From Oscillospiraceae bacterium (GTDB lineage Bacteria > Bacillota > Clostridia > Oscillospirales > Ruminococcaceae): DNA of 5,977 nucleotides. The stretch is from positions 1-5,977 of the forward strand of contig JAHHUB010000104.1 of NCBI GenBank assembly GCA_020024175.1, given 5' to 3'. Both the position numbers and the translations under genes were made by a program. The notes beneath the pieces were generated by a model. That model had not been told where the DNA came from. It did no database searches and saw only the letters and a program-made list of their open reading frames with translations. Of the stretch, positions 5,942 through 5,977 are shown piece by piece; within the stretch, counting starts at the first letter, position 1; every line of letters starts with the position of its first letter.

Positions 5942-5977
5942 TATTATATTTTGCTGTATATAATGATGGCTCATTTC

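Noticed and set aside
5941..5977. Possible divergent plus-strand promoter/start (TATAAT at 5959-5964, ATG at 5963)
   Set aside because: No -35 at suitable distance, the ATG overlaps the would-be -10, and no ribosome binding site precedes it.

Overview
The window is one complete, self-contained transcription unit on the minus strand. It codes for a single very large secreted protein of 1,830 residues, with regulatory DNA on each side and no second convincing gene. The DNA is strongly AT-rich. The protein uses many AAA, AAT and ATA-type codons, has a Gram-positive-style signal peptide, and starts behind a near-perfect AGGAGG ribosome binding site. The domain types (InlB B-repeat-like modules, cysteine-bearing 21-residue leucine-rich repeats behind an EF-hand, and a beta-rich C-terminal module) are typical of low-GC Firmicutes anaerobes of the clostridial type from gut, oral or urogenital habitats. 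The species cannot be read from the sequence.

Layout, right to left in the direction of transcription. Positions 5774-5977 hold the promoter region: a TTGACA -35 box, a weaker -10, three inverted repeats and the ribosome binding site. Positions 281-5773 are the gene. Its protein runs as follows: signal peptide (1-27); thirteen consecutive divergent B-repeat-like modules of about 70-85 residues (41-1152); an EF-hand calcium loop (1181-1192); an LRR solenoid of eleven exact 21-residue units plus caps (about 1210-1490); a beta-rich cap (about 1491-1550); one canonical B-repeat (1555-1618); a charged linker; and a lysine-rich C-terminal region (about 1653-1830) with no recognisable wall anchor. 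Downstream, at 158-209, is a strong rho-independent terminator with a perfect 18-bp stem. The last ~160 bases at the left edge contain no supported gene, though a minus-strand frame stays open to the edge.

The gene looks monocistronic. The inferred role is a cell-surface or secreted adhesin or ligand-binding protein: the B-repeats form a long stalk and the calcium-associated LRR forms a binding face. The points most worth a second look are the in-register cysteine ladder of the LRR, the lack of any known cell-wall anchor on so large a surface-type protein, the distinct sequence classes among the thirteen stalk repeats, and the inverted repeats overlapping the promoter.
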